Numbered from the stretch's first letter, positions 46,501 to 54,506 are shown. The stretch is 64,000 nt of DNA from Pelomonas margarita (GCF_043555875.1 NZ_JBIGHW010000008.1:124001-188000); one strand, 5' to 3'. Made by a program: numbers and translations. Notes: generated by a model from the sequence alone, not told the origin.

Positions 46501-49500
46501 CGGTGCCGCCGCCGGCGGCGCGCAGCGCGCCTTCCAGCAGCAGGTCGCCGTTGGCGTTCACGCTCAGGGAGCCGGCGTTGCTGGCCAGTGTCTGGCGCGT
46601 GATGCGGTCGCCGGCCGACGTGGTTTCGCGCACGTCGACGCTGCCGCTGGTGCCGCGGATGTCGATCTCGGCCCCCTGCTGCACGATGAGGCTGGTGGCG
46701 TAGCTCTGCGCCGTGGCGCCGGTGTTCAGGCTGACGCTGCCGCCCGCCAGCACGCGGCCGCTCAGCAGGCCGTCGGTGCTGGGCAGGGTCTGGGTGATGC
46801 CGGCCACGTCGATGCGGCTGCTGGCGCCCAGCCACAGGTGGCGCTGCAGCGGAAAGTAGCGCGAGTCCTCGCCCGTGGCGAGGCTCAGGCTGACTTGGCC
46901 CGCCGGCGCGGAGATGCTGCCGTCCAGGCGCAGCTGCTGGCGGGCCGACAGCTGCACCTTGGCGCCGGCGTCCAGCGACAGCGAGGCGCCCGCGCCGAAC
47001 AGCAGCCGACCGGCCGGCTGGTCTGCCGTGATGCCGCTGGCGCTGAGCGTGACGTCGATGGGTTGCGGGTAGCTGCGGGGCGGCGCGACCAGCGAGAACG
47101 CCGTGTCCATGGCCGTGCCGGTGGCGCGGTTGCGCGTGGCGCCATCGGCCTGCCACAGCTGCAGGCGCGGCGCCATCTGCGTGCCGCCCTCGACGCTCAG
47201 CAGGTCGCGCCCGTCCAGCGCGTAGGTCTGGAAGCCGCCGCGGTTGAAGAAGTCAGCGGCGAGCATTAGCGCACCGGCGGCGTCGGCAGCGGTGCCGACG
47301 CGGATCTGCGGCGCGGCGAGCGTGAACTTGCCGCCCTGGGCCACGCCATGGCCGCGCAGGCTGACCTCGTCCAGCGCCGACACGGACGCGCCGCCGCGCA
47401 GCGTCAGCGCGCCGGCCGTGCCGCCGCACAAAGTGTTTGCCTTGCAGCTGCCAATCGCCTGCGCACCGGTCATCAGCGCGCCGCTGGACACGTCCAGCAC
47501 CGTTGCTGCGCCGAGCTGCAGGTTGCTGCCGGCCTGCAGCGTGACGCTGCCGCCGGCCGTGGCGGCGGGGCGGGCGGCGTCGGTCAGCGTGGCGTCCAGC
47601 GCGGCGTTGACCCAGCGGCCCGAGGCGTCCAGCCGCACGCCGTCGGTCACACGCACATCGCCCGCGCCGCTGCGCAGCGTGATGCTGCCGGCGGTGCTGC
47701 GAATGTCGGCCTCTGCACTGACGGTGCCGCTGCTGGATTGCAGTTGCACCGCGCCGCGCGTGCCCAGCTGGAGCGTGTCCGCCAGCACCACATCGCCTAC
47801 GGCGGAGACGCTGACATCGTTGAAGCCCGACGCGGCCAGGCCGGCCAGCGACAGGCCGGAGGCGAGACCGTCCAGCGCCGTGGCCGCTCCGGCGGCATCG
47901 CCGCGCAGCAGGGACCAGCGGCTGTCGTCCAGTGCGTTGCCGCTGCTGCGCAGCCGGAAGTCGCGCAGCACCGGGCCGGCGTAGGTGGCGGTGCCGAACA
48001 CATTGACGTGGGTGGCCGCACCCAGCGCCAATTTGGCTGCTGCTGCGGCCGCATCCAGGCCGGCGAGCTGGCGCACACCCTGCGTGACGCTGCCGCTCAG
48101 TTGACCGTCCAGCACCAGACGGGGCGCGACGATGCTGAGGCTGCCGCCGCTCTGGCCGGTGACGTAGCCCGGCTCCAGCCGAGACGGGCTGACGAGGCCG
48201 TAGCTGGGTCGCACGCCCCAGCGGTCGTAGCTGGCCTTGGCCGTGCTGGCGTTGACGATGCCGGTGTAGAGCAGGTCCTTGGGCGCGTCGTTCAGCGTGT
48301 AGGCGCGGCCGTTGCTGGCGTAGAGCTGCGTGGGCGCCACCTGGGCGGCCGTGTAGTTCACCTGGCCGCCCGAGACATCCAGGCGCGCGCTGGCATGCGT
48401 GACGACGGCCTCACCGGCCACCAGCTTCAGCGAGCCGCCGCTGGCCAGACGTTCGCTGGCGCTGCGCTGCTGGGCCGCGCGGTAGTTGGCGAGGTCACCC
48501 AGGATGGGCGAGGCCTGGCGGATGTCCAGCGTGACCTTGTTGCGAAACAGCAGGCCGTCCTTCTGCAGTGGCGCGTCCTTCAAATCGTTGCTGCCCAGCA
48601 ACTCGGTGGTGACGAACTCGCGCGCGACGCTGACCGTGGTGTCGGTCGTGCCGGAGACGTCGATGCGGGCATTGGCGTCGATGACGATGCGCCCGCCGGT
48701 GGCCGTCAGTGGGTTGCTGGTGACCAGGCCGCCGAAGGGGTGGGGCGTGTCCAGCGCGCGCAACTCGGCCACGGCGCCAGGGGCCACGACGTGGGCGCCC
48801 TCGGCGAGCGTGATGCTGCCGCCGGCCAGGTCCAGCCGCGAGCGGGTGAAGGTGGCGTTGTCGTCGCTGGTCAGCGGCTTGCCGTCGGCACCGGCGTTGT
48901 CGGGGGTGATCTCGGTGACGCTGCCGGTGGCCAGCGTCAGCGTGCCGCTGCGCGTGGCGCGCTTGTAGAAGGGGTCGCTGACGACCTTGTCACCCTGCGC
49001 ATCGCCTTGGGCCAGCAGCAGGATGGAGCCGTTCTGCGACACGCTGGTCGTTGCGCTCACGCGGCCGGCCTGGTTGACGGCCAGGCCCACCAGCGTGGCG
49101 TTGCCGCGCGGCACGCTGATGCTGCCGGTGTTCTCCACCTTGCCGTCACCTGTGGCCAGGTCGCCCCGACCCACTTCGACGAGCAGGCCGCGCAGCGCGG
49201 GCACGTTGGGGTTGGCCTCGGACGCATACAGCGGCTCGGTGGTCGGCAGCTTGTAGAAGACCTCGGCGCCCGCGCCCAGCACGACCTGGCCGCCGGGGGA
49301 GGTCAGTGTGCCGGCGTTCTCCACGCGCTTGGCGTAGAGCTGAATGCGGCCGCCTTCGCCAGTGACGATCTGTGCGCCCGGCTCCACGCGGATGAAGTTC
49401 TTCGCGTCGACGTAGTCGGCCGCCGTGCCGTCGTAGCGCAGCGCGGCGGCTGCGCCTGTGATGTTGGTGACGAAGCCGTTAGCGTAGTCCGCGTCCTTGG

Positions 49501-49978
49501 GTGCGAGCGTGGTGGCCAGCAGCGCGCCCACGTCCACGCGGGCATCCTTGCCGAAAAGGATGCCGTTGCGGTTGTAGAGCAGGATCTCGCCGCCGTTGGT
49601 GGCCTTGAGCTGGCCGAGGATCAGGCTGGGGCTGACGCCGCCAATGCGGTTCAGCGCGCTGGAGCCCGGCAACGCCATGTCGAAGGTGACCGAGCTGTCC
49701 GTGTCGATGTGGAAGCTGTCCCACTTGTAGATGGCGCGCTGGCTGGTCTGGCCGATCGTCATGTCCACACCGCCACGCGCATTGGCCGTTTCCACCGGCG
49801 CGGCCGTGCCCGCGCCATAGACGCGCCAGCCCACGGCCGGTTGCGGCACCTTGAACGGCGGCGGCGGTGGCGCCGCCACGGGCGCCTGAGCCAGGGCGAC
49901 CAAGGGCAGGCTGGCGGCCAGGGCCGCCACGAGCGGGCTCAGCAGCAGGGCGGTCTTGGGCAAGGCGGGCTTGGACAT
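37595..49978 (-). CDS. Giant filamentous-haemagglutinin-like TPS exoprotein
   Basis: 4127 residues from ATG 49978. The signal peptide (MSKPALPKTALLLSPLVAAL, long form) is followed by the TPS secretion domain near 60-200 (WDSFHIDTDSSVTFDM, NRNGILFGKDARVDVGALLA). Long beta-helix repeats follow, with many short Ala/Gly/Leu/Asp-rich strands. A Pro/Ala-rich region spans about 2360-2905, with another near 3130-3180. The C-terminal DUF3739-like part (about 3850-4080) has a GNLLMWSSAGNIDAGRGAKT segment. The protein ends with an Arg-rich run and LLLEFLGFGSS. Its partner translocator lies 7 bp upstream. Probably a secreted adhesin; substrate or receptor unknown. Confidence 0.9.
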   Translation of the reverse strand: MSKPALPKTALLLSPLVAALAASLPLVALAQAPVAAPPPPPFKVPQPAVGWRVYGAGTAAPVETANARGGVDMTIGQTSQRAIYKWDSFHIDTDSSVTFDMALPGSSALNRIGGVSPSLILGQLKATNGGEILLYNRNGILFGKDARVDVGALLATTLAPKDADYANGFVTNITGAAAALRYDGTAADYVDAKNFIRVEPGAQIVTGEGGRIQLYAKRVENAGTLTSPGGQVVLGAGAEVFYKLPTTEPLYASEANPNVPALRGLLVEVGRGDLATGDGKVENTGSISVPRGNATLVGLAVNQAGRVSATTSVSQNGSILLLAQGDAQGDKVVSDPFYKRATRSGTLTLATGSVTEITPDNAGADGKPLTSDDNATFTRSRLDLAGGSITLAEGAHVVAPGAVAELRALDTPHPFGGLVTSNPLTATGGRIVIDANARIDVSGTTDTTVSVAREFVTTELLGSNDLKDAPLQKDGLLFRNKVTLDIRQASPILGDLANYRAAQQRSASERLASGGSLKLVAGEAVVTHASARLDVSGGQVNYTAAQVAPTQLYASNGRAYTLNDAPKDLLYTGIVNASTAKASYDRWGVRPSYGLVSPSRLEPGYVTGQSGGSLSIVAPRLVLDGQLSGSVTQGVRQLAGLDAAAAAAKLALGAATHVNVFGTATYAGPVLRDFRLRSSGNALDDSRWSLLRGDAAGAATALDGLASGLSLAGLAASGFNDVSVSAVGDVVLADTLQLGTRGAVQLQSSSGTVSAEADIRSTAGSITLRSGAGDVRVTDGVRLDASGRWVNAALDATLTDAARPAATAGGSVTLQAGSNLQLGAATVLDVSSGALMTGAQAIGSCKANTLCGGTAGALTLRGGASVSALDEVSLRGHGVAQGGKFTLAAPQIRVGTAADAAGALMLAADFFNRGGFQTYALDGRDLLSVEGGTQMAPRLQLWQADGATRNRATGTAMDTAFSLVAPPRSYPQPIDVTLSASGITADQPAGRLLFGAGASLSLDAGAKVQLSARQQLRLDGSISAPAGQVSLSLATGEDSRYFPLQRHLWLGASSRIDVAGITQTLPSTDGLLSGRVLAGGSVSLNTGATAQSYATSLIVQQGAEIDIRGTSGSVDVRETTSAGDRITRQTLASNAGSLSVNANGDLLLEGALRAAGGGTGAAGGRLSINLEAGLTDTVRLPAVRDLLLAADSGSLSTTLTPDTLGSAGTLRGVARVDAPWITRSGVTELTLASRERLLIDAATSLDIAGALRLDAPVLAVQPSALPSSSTLSATYLSWVNGRTALEFGQLQREAFTASAGSATLTLAARQRLDVSGKVLSQGVGQLNLLSAGDLLLQKPSAEVAGDGRLNTAGDLRLSAAQIFPASDTGFVIAAPGRQISIDSPASADGKAPDLPFSAGGRLTLQAASIRQGGRLRAPEGSLTLDASDSIALLDGSETSVSAGGRSLLFGSWNGERWSGPGSKSGDILSATPAKAITLQAPTITSAAGASMDLSGGGQLLGWQFVAGPGGSTDIFSAANGSYALVPSVRSTGAADNSLPNLPALGRSIDFGSTGVTLADGTQLIGTYTLLPARYAALDGAVLVRPIALKRSDDSALVLAQGQSQVRDDGSLVVGARLSTAGTTVTDALPSTWQLLTSKQARRYSEIRLASADGFFSDLATRNDTATPALNRDAGALVVAAQQADLRSALRVAAGSGGQGGSAYFAASDILVGEAPDSAEGLRLSIAQLNALGVNKLVLGAVPTDLRQPGALAVRAQTVNVYDETTPSVPEGTPKPPRALTAANLLLTARETVAVQAGAQLQATDTTAATQWTLQGDGAAVLLSANAGSSLTRQGAELKTGTLQVAGNASLQASTGRVQLDATGSAAIANQATLTAAAFGLGAPRLQLGGSPADGSLQLAGPLLQQLATADELLLRSYATLDFAGNASLGSTTLRQLTLDAPALRVQTAGDAAAVSAQTLVLTNTTGRSPDAAAAAAPAAGTLAMTAAGQLRLAEGSQAWQAASTTLTASQGIALGGNSQLTVQGSLSANTPAISARAGVTAPADSRWTVAGALALSQPAEPTSASITAGTAAKLALSAASMAVNTDLLLPAGQLSLASQGDLSIKGGTLSVAGSRQTLGSGANAVPVDLAAGRLSLSTANGLLTVGSGATLDVSAAGSGDAGHLSLAAPQGELLLGGTLKAGGQGSTLASLHLDAATLPSADKLGTLIAAAGPQAFQQQITLRQRRGDLVLKAGSALRARTLDISADAGALSLSGQLTALASADSGGQMQLSARDALVITDGAQLTAQSAGTATDLDAPRIALNSAEGRLSLQGGSIDAGGGTLALRAQRDEDTHDVRIDPLRTRVQQAAAIDIEAVKRYDNITDLVDGVVPAPVPVPAPTPAPTPSPSPSPSPSPSPSPAPTPAPTPAPTPTPAPVPTPAPTPSPTPAPTPAPSPTPSPSPAPAPGPVPTTPADGNGASTGTTKPPAPPLPPAPAPVPTTPADGNGPTTGNTQPPAPPVVPGPIPAPAPTPAPAPTPSPTPSPAPAPAPVPAPAPEPAPSPAPAPVPAPSPAPAPSPAPTPAPTPAPGPAPTTPADGNGPTTGNTQPPAPPVVPGPAPAPAPAPAPAPAPAPAPAPAPAPAPAPAPAPAPAPVPAPAPAPAPAPAPAPSPTPPADGNGPTTGGTQPPAPPVAPTPAPTPAPVPAPAPTPAPAPEPAPTPAPVPTPAPTPAPVPSPAPAPVPSPAPAPEPAPTPAPAPSPAPAPTPAPVPSPAPTPAPTPAPAPAPAPVPPSPAPSPTSPSDGNGPTTGGTQPPLPPLTQAPLPAPAPAPTPAPTGPSAGNGPTTGDVQPPSPPQPASAQGSRAFALAVTADASAVSDGNGPTTGNTQPPPAPTGPNGPAPAPSPAPSPTPAPTPAPAPTPTPAPAGHLGLGRVLLDNDAFMGVGQQTAEAIATRLSAEQADLLPTLRVRAGVEVRASNDLRLSADWRLPTLTAAQQAAAPHAAEAALTLRTAGNVQLQATLSTGLRESPVTADTWVGTSARAGDLRIVAGADLNAANTLATVTGVGSIEVGHDSQAVQLRSTTGNITLAAGQDVKLLNSKANIATLGVPVASLATATATASASASPAAQAGRLDATTDATVPAEGNGATTGNAQPPAAPTVPGEAPTPAPAPTPTPAPAPQPAPAPTPAPEPAPADPLPATALDALAETLGPVLGSSGLMPFTERGGAIRVQAGGDVLGSALGQDQRYITDWYWRANNNGTTAWFGREDRFSQGLATLGGGSIHVQAGGTVQQLQAAAISSGLVLDATGATATGLPAGLLQFGGGGLSVQAGGDVVSGQFMGSRGLDLRAGGAIRAAEGIPVGREAGVQLLYLDGAVRVQAAGDLAIASARNLSFASPTYDNNEALGQNVVTPMLDRRASLLLQSAGGDVQYAGASQPLWQGVRELPGAQVVPVDLRLLAPQGSVIANGLQTWSLAADPSAARTWVAAGDSVTLSSLSVQSLTAPQTASTQVQTQALNRVTETLQQGLLLARDDAGRAVLDTSNRAPVQLLAQQGDLDLSNVTTTRPLAATAGRDLRVSNVSVQHQPAASGQASELSQLQAGRDLRFGNGLGLEVAGPGDLLVLAGRDVDLSTSTGIVSRGNLSNSALLPEGGARVTVVAGLSADGEDYARASAAGFQVLGASGLAGKLGQAWVLLGGTGTAAAFNAATPGEQLALLRQRLGNEALDRLLAEQVRAQPARPDAAEQRLRQAALMGLPIDDAKVTEALAKQTSLLEPAWSALSDAAALAQAPALSSAQQSLLVSRVLMATLATQPLAQRSSALAQLAATADMAKLGDYVALMSGQRGSDAADTLRRFEALPLERQIPWLNRVLMGELKRAGRAAAVLAGDERWAAYASGYQAINLLFPVADAGTLAARPAAQVRMPTSQIKTLQSADITLLNPGGGVNAGEVSAGSKAATELGIVTVNGGDVSAVVAQNFDVNQSRVFTIGQGNLLMWSSAGNIDAGRGAKTVTGAPAPVLRLDANGNLVFDTSGSFSGSGIAVLSAGNDLDLQAPTGEINAGEAGIRSKGNAFLGAERLVNANDIQVTGARTGATAEVAVTVPITVPTTPTGAAQAAAAADADKDKDERRRRRRNLLLEFLGFGSS
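42102..42180. repeat. Hexanucleotide microsatellite (GCTGGA)n
   Basis: About 13 perfect tandem copies of GCTGGA (plus strand), encoding Pro-Ala on the minus strand. Unit length is a multiple of three, so slippage changes length but not frame. Confidence 0.9.
42786..42821. repeat. Hexanucleotide microsatellite (GGCGAT)n
   Basis: Six perfect tandem copies of GGCGAT (plus strand), encoding Pro-Ser on the minus strand, at the start of the Pro-rich region of the adhesin. Confidence 0.9.
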
Positions 49979-49985
49979 GGCGGGC

Positions 49986-51647
49986 TCAGAAACGCAGGGC
50001 GGCGCGCATGTGCACGCGCTCGGTGGGCAGGCTGCGGCCCGCAACATCACGGTGGCGGCGCGCCCAGTCCAGCGCCAGGCTCAGGCCGGGCTGCAGGCCC
50101 AGCCGCAGGCCCAGGCCGGTGCCCAGCAGCGTGCTGCGGTGGGGCTGGCCTGGCTCGGGCTCGATCAGCGTCACGCGGGCCACATCGCTGAAGCCGAACA
50201 CCACCAGCTCGGTGAAGGGCGGCAGCGGTGCACCGTCGAAAGCCTTCAGCAGCGCCGGTGCGAGGTTGCGGCTGCGCAGCTCCAGCGAGGCCAGCACGCC
50301 GTAGTCAGCCGAGGCGGCGGACTCGGCATAGCCCCGCACCGAGTCGGCCCCGCCCACGGCGAACTGCTCGGCGCTGACCAGCGGCTGGCTGGCGATCTGG
50401 CCCGCCACGCGCAGCGCCCATTCGGTCGGGCCCATGCGCGTGCTGCCGCGCCAGTCGAGCTTGAGGGTGGTGAAGCCGCCATCCGCGCCGCGGCGCTTGC
50501 AGGCGAACTGGTCAGCGATGCCAAAGCTGCCGTCGGCCAGCTGGCAGTCACGGCGCGTCTGCCGCCACACGGGCCGCAGGCCGAATGTGGCGCTGGCATT
50601 GAGCTGCTGCTGGCCCCAAGCGCCCCACCAGCTGCCGTTGTAGGCCGCCTGGAGCGGCGCATATCGCAAAGGAGAGCCGATGGTGCCGGCGCTGGTCTGC
50701 ACGTCTTCGGTCAGGTTCTTCAGGTCAAAGCCCAGCGACAGCCCGTGCGCTGCGTTGCTGGCGACGCGGTTGACGCCGTAGCGCAGCCCCAGCGTCGTGC
50801 CCCTGCCCAGCACGCGGGTGCCGCCCAGGCTGTCGATGTCGCTGCTGGAGTTGACGGCGCTGACGCTCAGCGAGTCGCCATCGCCCAGGGGCACGAGGTA
50901 GTTCAGCACCAGCACCTGCGACTGGCTGGGCTGCATGGGCGCGGTGAGGGCCGTCAGAGACAGCGAGTGCTCGCGCTGGAACAGGTTGTCGTAGTGCAGA
51001 TTGATGGCGGCGCGCAGAGCCTCGGTGCCGGTGGCTGCGGCGTTGTTCAGCTCCACGCTGCCACCCAGCGGCAGCTTGTCGCTGACCTTGAGTTCGGCCT
51101 CCACGGTGCCGGGCTCGCGGCCCGGCCGCAGCACCGGCTGCACACGGCGCTCGGGCGTTTGCGACAGCGCGGCGATCTGCTGCTGCACGACGTTGAAGTT
51201 GGGTACGGTGCCCTCGGCCAGTTCGGTGGCGACGGCGCGAATGCGGCCCTGGTCGAAGTAGCGCGAGCCGGTCACGTAGAGCTTGTCCACGCGCCCTTCC
51301 AGCACCACCAGGCGTACCACGCCGCCGTCGATGCGCTGCTCGGGCACATCGACGAACACGGTCAGGTAGCCCGCGCCCTGGTAGGCCTTCTCCAGCGCGG
51401 CGCGTGCGCTCTCGATGGCGGCCATGTCGCGCTTCTCGCCCATGAAGGGCATGACGGCCGCTTCCACCTGTGTGGGTTTGAGGCGCGTGTTGCCTTCGAC
51501 CTCGAACTCCAGGATGTCGAACTGCAGGGCCTGCGGTTGCACCTGTGCGAGCGCCGGTAGCGCCTGGGCGAACAGCCAGCAGGCGAGGGCAGTCAGCAAA
51601 AGAAACCAGCGCGCCCGCAGCGGGGCGCGCGTCAGTCCGGCGTCCAT
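49986..51647 (-). CDS. FhaC/ShlB-type two-partner secretion translocator
   Basis: 553 residues. Omp85-superfamily outer-membrane pore that secretes the giant exoprotein encoded next to it. It has a signal peptide ending ALPALA, POTRA domains at about 38-190 (FDILEFEVEGNTRLKPTQVE, then VVRLVVLEGRVDKLYVTGS) and a 16-strand barrel. The VRGYAES motif characteristic of the folded-in loop 6 is present, and the C-terminus ends MRAALRF. First gene of the TPS operon, preceded by a terminator of the PEP-CTERM gene at 51684-51727. Confidence 0.95.
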   Translation of the reverse strand: MDAGLTRAPLRARWFLLLTALACWLFAQALPALAQVQPQALQFDILEFEVEGNTRLKPTQVEAAVMPFMGEKRDMAAIESARAALEKAYQGAGYLTVFVDVPEQRIDGGVVRLVVLEGRVDKLYVTGSRYFDQGRIRAVATELAEGTVPNFNVVQQQIAALSQTPERRVQPVLRPGREPGTVEAELKVSDKLPLGGSVELNNAAATGTEALRAAINLHYDNLFQREHSLSLTALTAPMQPSQSQVLVLNYLVPLGDGDSLSVSAVNSSSDIDSLGGTRVLGRGTTLGLRYGVNRVASNAAHGLSLGFDLKNLTEDVQTSAGTIGSPLRYAPLQAAYNGSWWGAWGQQQLNASATFGLRPVWRQTRRDCQLADGSFGIADQFACKRRGADGGFTTLKLDWRGSTRMGPTEWALRVAGQIASQPLVSAEQFAVGGADSVRGYAESAASADYGVLASLELRSRNLAPALLKAFDGAPLPPFTELVVFGFSDVARVTLIEPEPGQPHRSTLLGTGLGLRLGLQPGLSLALDWARRHRDVAGRSLPTERVHMRAALRF

Positions 51648-51683
51648 GGAATGAGTGTCCCGAGGGCGGGTGAAGCGGTCGTG

Positions 51684-51727
51684 AAAAAACAGCGGCCGTC
51701 AGCGGTGGTGTGTCACCGCAGACGGCC
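51684..51727 (-). terminator. Intrinsic terminator after the PEP-CTERM gene
   Basis: On the minus strand the two-part stem GGCCGTC/GACGGCC and GCGGTG/CACCGC is followed by a T run (six A at 51684-51689 on the plus strand). It ends the 51739 gene and separates it from the fhaC-type operon. Confidence 0.85.
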
Positions 51728-51738
51728 GGTTCGTGTCC

Positions 51739-52830
51739 TCAGGCGCGGCGGCGAGCGCGGGCGGCCAGCACGGCCAGGCCCAGGCCCATCAGGCCCCAGG
51801 TAGCGGGCTCCGGCACGGGGCTGATGCTGCTGCCCAGGCTCAGCGTGTCACCGGCCGGCACATCGATGAAGCGGATGGCGCCGTAATGGGCGGTGAAGTC
51901 GGTGCGCAGGCGGTTCTGCTGGCCCTCGAACGTGGCGACCGGCGTGATCTTGGCGGCCAGCGTGTAGCTGAGGATGTAGTTGCCCGCGCTGTCTACCCCG
52001 AGGCCCCAGAAGGCGTCGTTGGCGTCGTTGTCGAACTCGTCGACGAGGATGGGCTCCGAGCTGTCGTCGCTGCGCATTGTCAGCTTGTAGAACCACGACG
52101 ACTGGTTGATCTTGTTGAACACGCTGGGGGACGCCATTGCACCGAGGAGGTTGCCGTCGGGGCCGAACGAGTCTGCGGCGTAGGCCAGTTCGCCCTTCTT
52201 CGCCAGACCCGATTCGTTGGCTGCGTAGTCGACGCTGCAGGTTGCCGTGCCGCACAAGGTGCTGATGTTGGCGAACCCGCTTTCGAGGCTGCCCTCGGCG
52301 GTGCCGAACTGCAGCTGGTCGAGGGTGATCAGCCGGGTGTACTCGGGGTCGGTGGTGCCCGAAGCCGTGGCGTGGTTGATCGTGGCGTACATCGCCCGCG
52401 AGCCCGCGCCGATGCCACTGGGGTCGCTCGACACGGCCAGGATGGCCCACATCTGGTTGGCAATGTCGGTGGACACACTCAGGAAGCTCTGGAACTTGGC
52501 GTCCGTGTTCAGCGGATCGAACAGCTTCTGATAGCCGGCGTTCTGCTGGCCATAGACGAACAGATTGGTGGCCGCATCACCGGCTGCGTAGTTCTCGCCG
52601 TAGACCGTGATGCCCAGGTCCTTGGTGTAGGAAATTTCCTTGATCGGGTCCCAGATGAACAGCATGAGTTCGGGCGTGTTGCCGGCGGCCACGCCCTCGG
52701 CGCTTGAGTCACCGACACGGACGGCGGCCGGGCTGCCGGCGGCGGCCAGGGCGAGTGCTGCGGCCAGCACGGCCTTTGCCTGGTGGCGTGGGCTGATCGA
52801 CTTCATCAGGGTGTTCATGCTGCTCTTCAT
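51739..52830 (-). CDS. PEP-CTERM sorting-domain protein 1
   Basis: 363 residues from ATG 52830 (52818 and 52806 are alternatives). A signal peptide ending near GSPAA is followed by a globular domain. The C-terminal PEP-CTERM signal VPEPATWGLMGLGLAVLAA ends with ARARRRA. Such proteins are thought to be processed by exosortase (EpsH/XrtB type) and linked to exopolysaccharide production. No exosortase gene is in the window. The domain shares short motifs with the 54534 gene. Confidence 0.9.
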   Translation of the reverse strand: MKSSMNTLMKSISPRHQAKAVLAAALALAAAGSPAAVRVGDSSAEGVAAGNTPELMLFIWDPIKEISYTKDLGITVYGENYAAGDAATNLFVYGQQNAGYQKLFDPLNTDAKFQSFLSVSTDIANQMWAILAVSSDPSGIGAGSRAMYATINHATASGTTDPEYTRLITLDQLQFGTAEGSLESGFANISTLCGTATCSVDYAANESGLAKKGELAYAADSFGPDGNLLGAMASPSVFNKINQSSWFYKLTMRSDDSSEPILVDEFDNDANDAFWGLGVDSAGNYILSYTLAAKITPVATFEGQQNRLRTDFTAHYGAIRFIDVPAGDTLSLGSSISPVPEPATWGLMGLGLAVLAARARRRA

Positions 52831-52895
52831 CGGGCTGTCGTTGAGGGCGGGGTGCCGTCTTGGCCATGCGTGCGCGGGCGGCCCGCATGGCGAAA

Positions 52896-52916
52896 ACGCC
52901 CCGGCAGGCGCGGGGC
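52896..52916 (-). terminator. Terminator hairpin after the secreted-protein gene
   Basis: On the minus strand CGCCCC-GCGCCTGCC-GGGGCG is followed by four T. Another hairpin (GGCCGCACG / CGTGCGGCC, 52922-52949) lies directly before it. Together they end the 52964 gene. Confidence 0.7.
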
Positions 52917-52963
52917 GCGAAGGCCGCACGGAGACGTGCCCGTGCGGCCAGTCGATGCGCTGC

Positions 52964-54421
52964 TTACTTGGTCATGCGCACCGGCGAGCAGCTGTTGCCA
53001 CTGTTGCGGGCGGTGTGCGAGGTGTAGCTGCGGGTCAGCGCGTCCAGGTTGGCCCAGGCGCCGGTGAAGGTCGACGGCGGGGCGACCAGGCCGTTCTGCA
53101 GGTCGGCATCCAGGCGTTGCAGCACGGAAGCCTTGCCCATCTCGGTACGCATCTTGGTCAGCAGCGCCAGCTGCTCGGCCGTGGGTGCGTTGGCGAAGCC
53201 CGGCTTGGCCCACTGCATGGTGGATTCGACGACGAAGTCGTACTCGCCCATGATCACGGCAGCGCGCGACGGCGTGGCACCGCTGAGCTTGACGAAGCGA
53301 TAGCCCTTGTCCTGGATCAGGTTGCCGTTGGCATCCTTGGGCAGGGGGTTGTTCTCGCGGCCCAGCACGCCGAATGCATAGCCGCCGCCGGTGCTGTCGG
53401 CCAGACCGTCCGTGGTGGCCAGGCAGCCCTCGACGTTGCTGCTGCTGCTGCCCTGTTGCACGGTCAGGTTGCCCAGCACGGAGGGCACGGCCGTCGTGGT
53501 GCCGGCCGCAGGCGTATAGCCGCCGGCAGCGCCACCGCAGGGGGTGTTGGCGAAGAACATGTTGGACGCCGCTTGCGTGCCGGAGGTGGGTACCCGGCGG
53601 CAGACGTTGATGCGCTTGTTGTCGATGTTGCTGTCCACGGTGGCCGGGATCAGCAGGTTCCAGCCCTTCTTGGTGGAGGAGCTGCCCAGCAGTTGGCTGG
53701 TCAGCGCGCCTGCGACGAAGCTCTTGGGCAGGCTGGGCTGCTTGGCTTCGGACTCGTCGACGACGGTGGCGCTGGCGTCCACCAGCCCCTGGGCCTTCTG
53801 CAGCGACAGATACAGCTTCTTGTTGACGGCAACGGCAAAGATGTTCTGCACGAAGCCGGCTGCATCGAGGCCCGTGGTGTTGAGGTTGGTGCCGCCGTGG
53901 ATGGGCGCCTGCAGCAGGGCCGGCTCGACATCGGAGATGCCGGCGTGGGCCAGGGCGCTCGTCGTGGTGCCGCAGATGAAGGTGGGCTTGGCGATGTCGG
54001 AGGCCGGCGAGACATTGGCGGTGGCCGTGCAGCCGGCGCTCACCAGCATGTGCGCTTGCGTGGCGTCGCCGCCATTCAGCAGCGGCGTGACGCCCTGGCC
54101 AGAGCCGCCGGCATCACGCTTGGTGATCAGCACCGGCGTGCCGACCGGCCAGGTGCCGATAGCGACCTTGGTGCGGAAGGCATAGGCGCGGTGGTTGCCA
54201 CCGGTGGCGGAGTCGTAATACACGTCGAAGGTGGCGGCATCAGCCAGCTCGGACTGGATGTACGCGCCAACCATCAGGCGCAGTGCCGAGGCACCGGCCA
54301 GGCGGACTTCCTTCAGCGTGCCCGCGTCGCGCTCGGCGATCACTTGGGCGGGAGTCAGGGCATTGGCAGCGCCGAACGAGGCCAGGCAGGCCAGGGCGAT
54401 CAGGGAGGAGCGGAGCTTCAT
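52964..54421 (-). CDS. Secreted protein of unknown function between PEP-CTERM genes
   Basis: 485 residues. The signal peptide ends FGAANA. The mature chain starts with a segment (VRLAGASALRLMVGAYIQ) that recalls phosphate-type substrate-binding proteins, and it contains several Cys. No PEP-CTERM motif is at the end (it closes SCSPVRMTK). A PBP-like extracellular binding protein is a possible but weak call. It lies between two PEP-CTERM proteins and may be part of the same surface process. Confidence 0.65.
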   Translation of the reverse strand: MKLRSSLIALACLASFGAANALTPAQVIAERDAGTLKEVRLAGASALRLMVGAYIQSELADAATFDVYYDSATGGNHRAYAFRTKVAIGTWPVGTPVLITKRDAGGSGQGVTPLLNGGDATQAHMLVSAGCTATANVSPASDIAKPTFICGTTTSALAHAGISDVEPALLQAPIHGGTNLNTTGLDAAGFVQNIFAVAVNKKLYLSLQKAQGLVDASATVVDESEAKQPSLPKSFVAGALTSQLLGSSSTKKGWNLLIPATVDSNIDNKRINVCRRVPTSGTQAASNMFFANTPCGGAAGGYTPAAGTTTAVPSVLGNLTVQQGSSSSNVEGCLATTDGLADSTGGGYAFGVLGRENNPLPKDANGNLIQDKGYRFVKLSGATPSRAAVIMGEYDFVVESTMQWAKPGFANAPTAEQLALLTKMRTEMGKASVLQRLDADLQNGLVAPPSTFTGAWANLDALTRSYTSHTARNSGNSCSPVRMTK

Positions 54422-54506
54422 GGGAGGACTTTCAGCCGATTCGGGGTGAGCTAGGCCACGCCACCCCCGAAAGGGCGGCGGGCAGTGACTGGCAAGAGAT
54501 CAGGGC

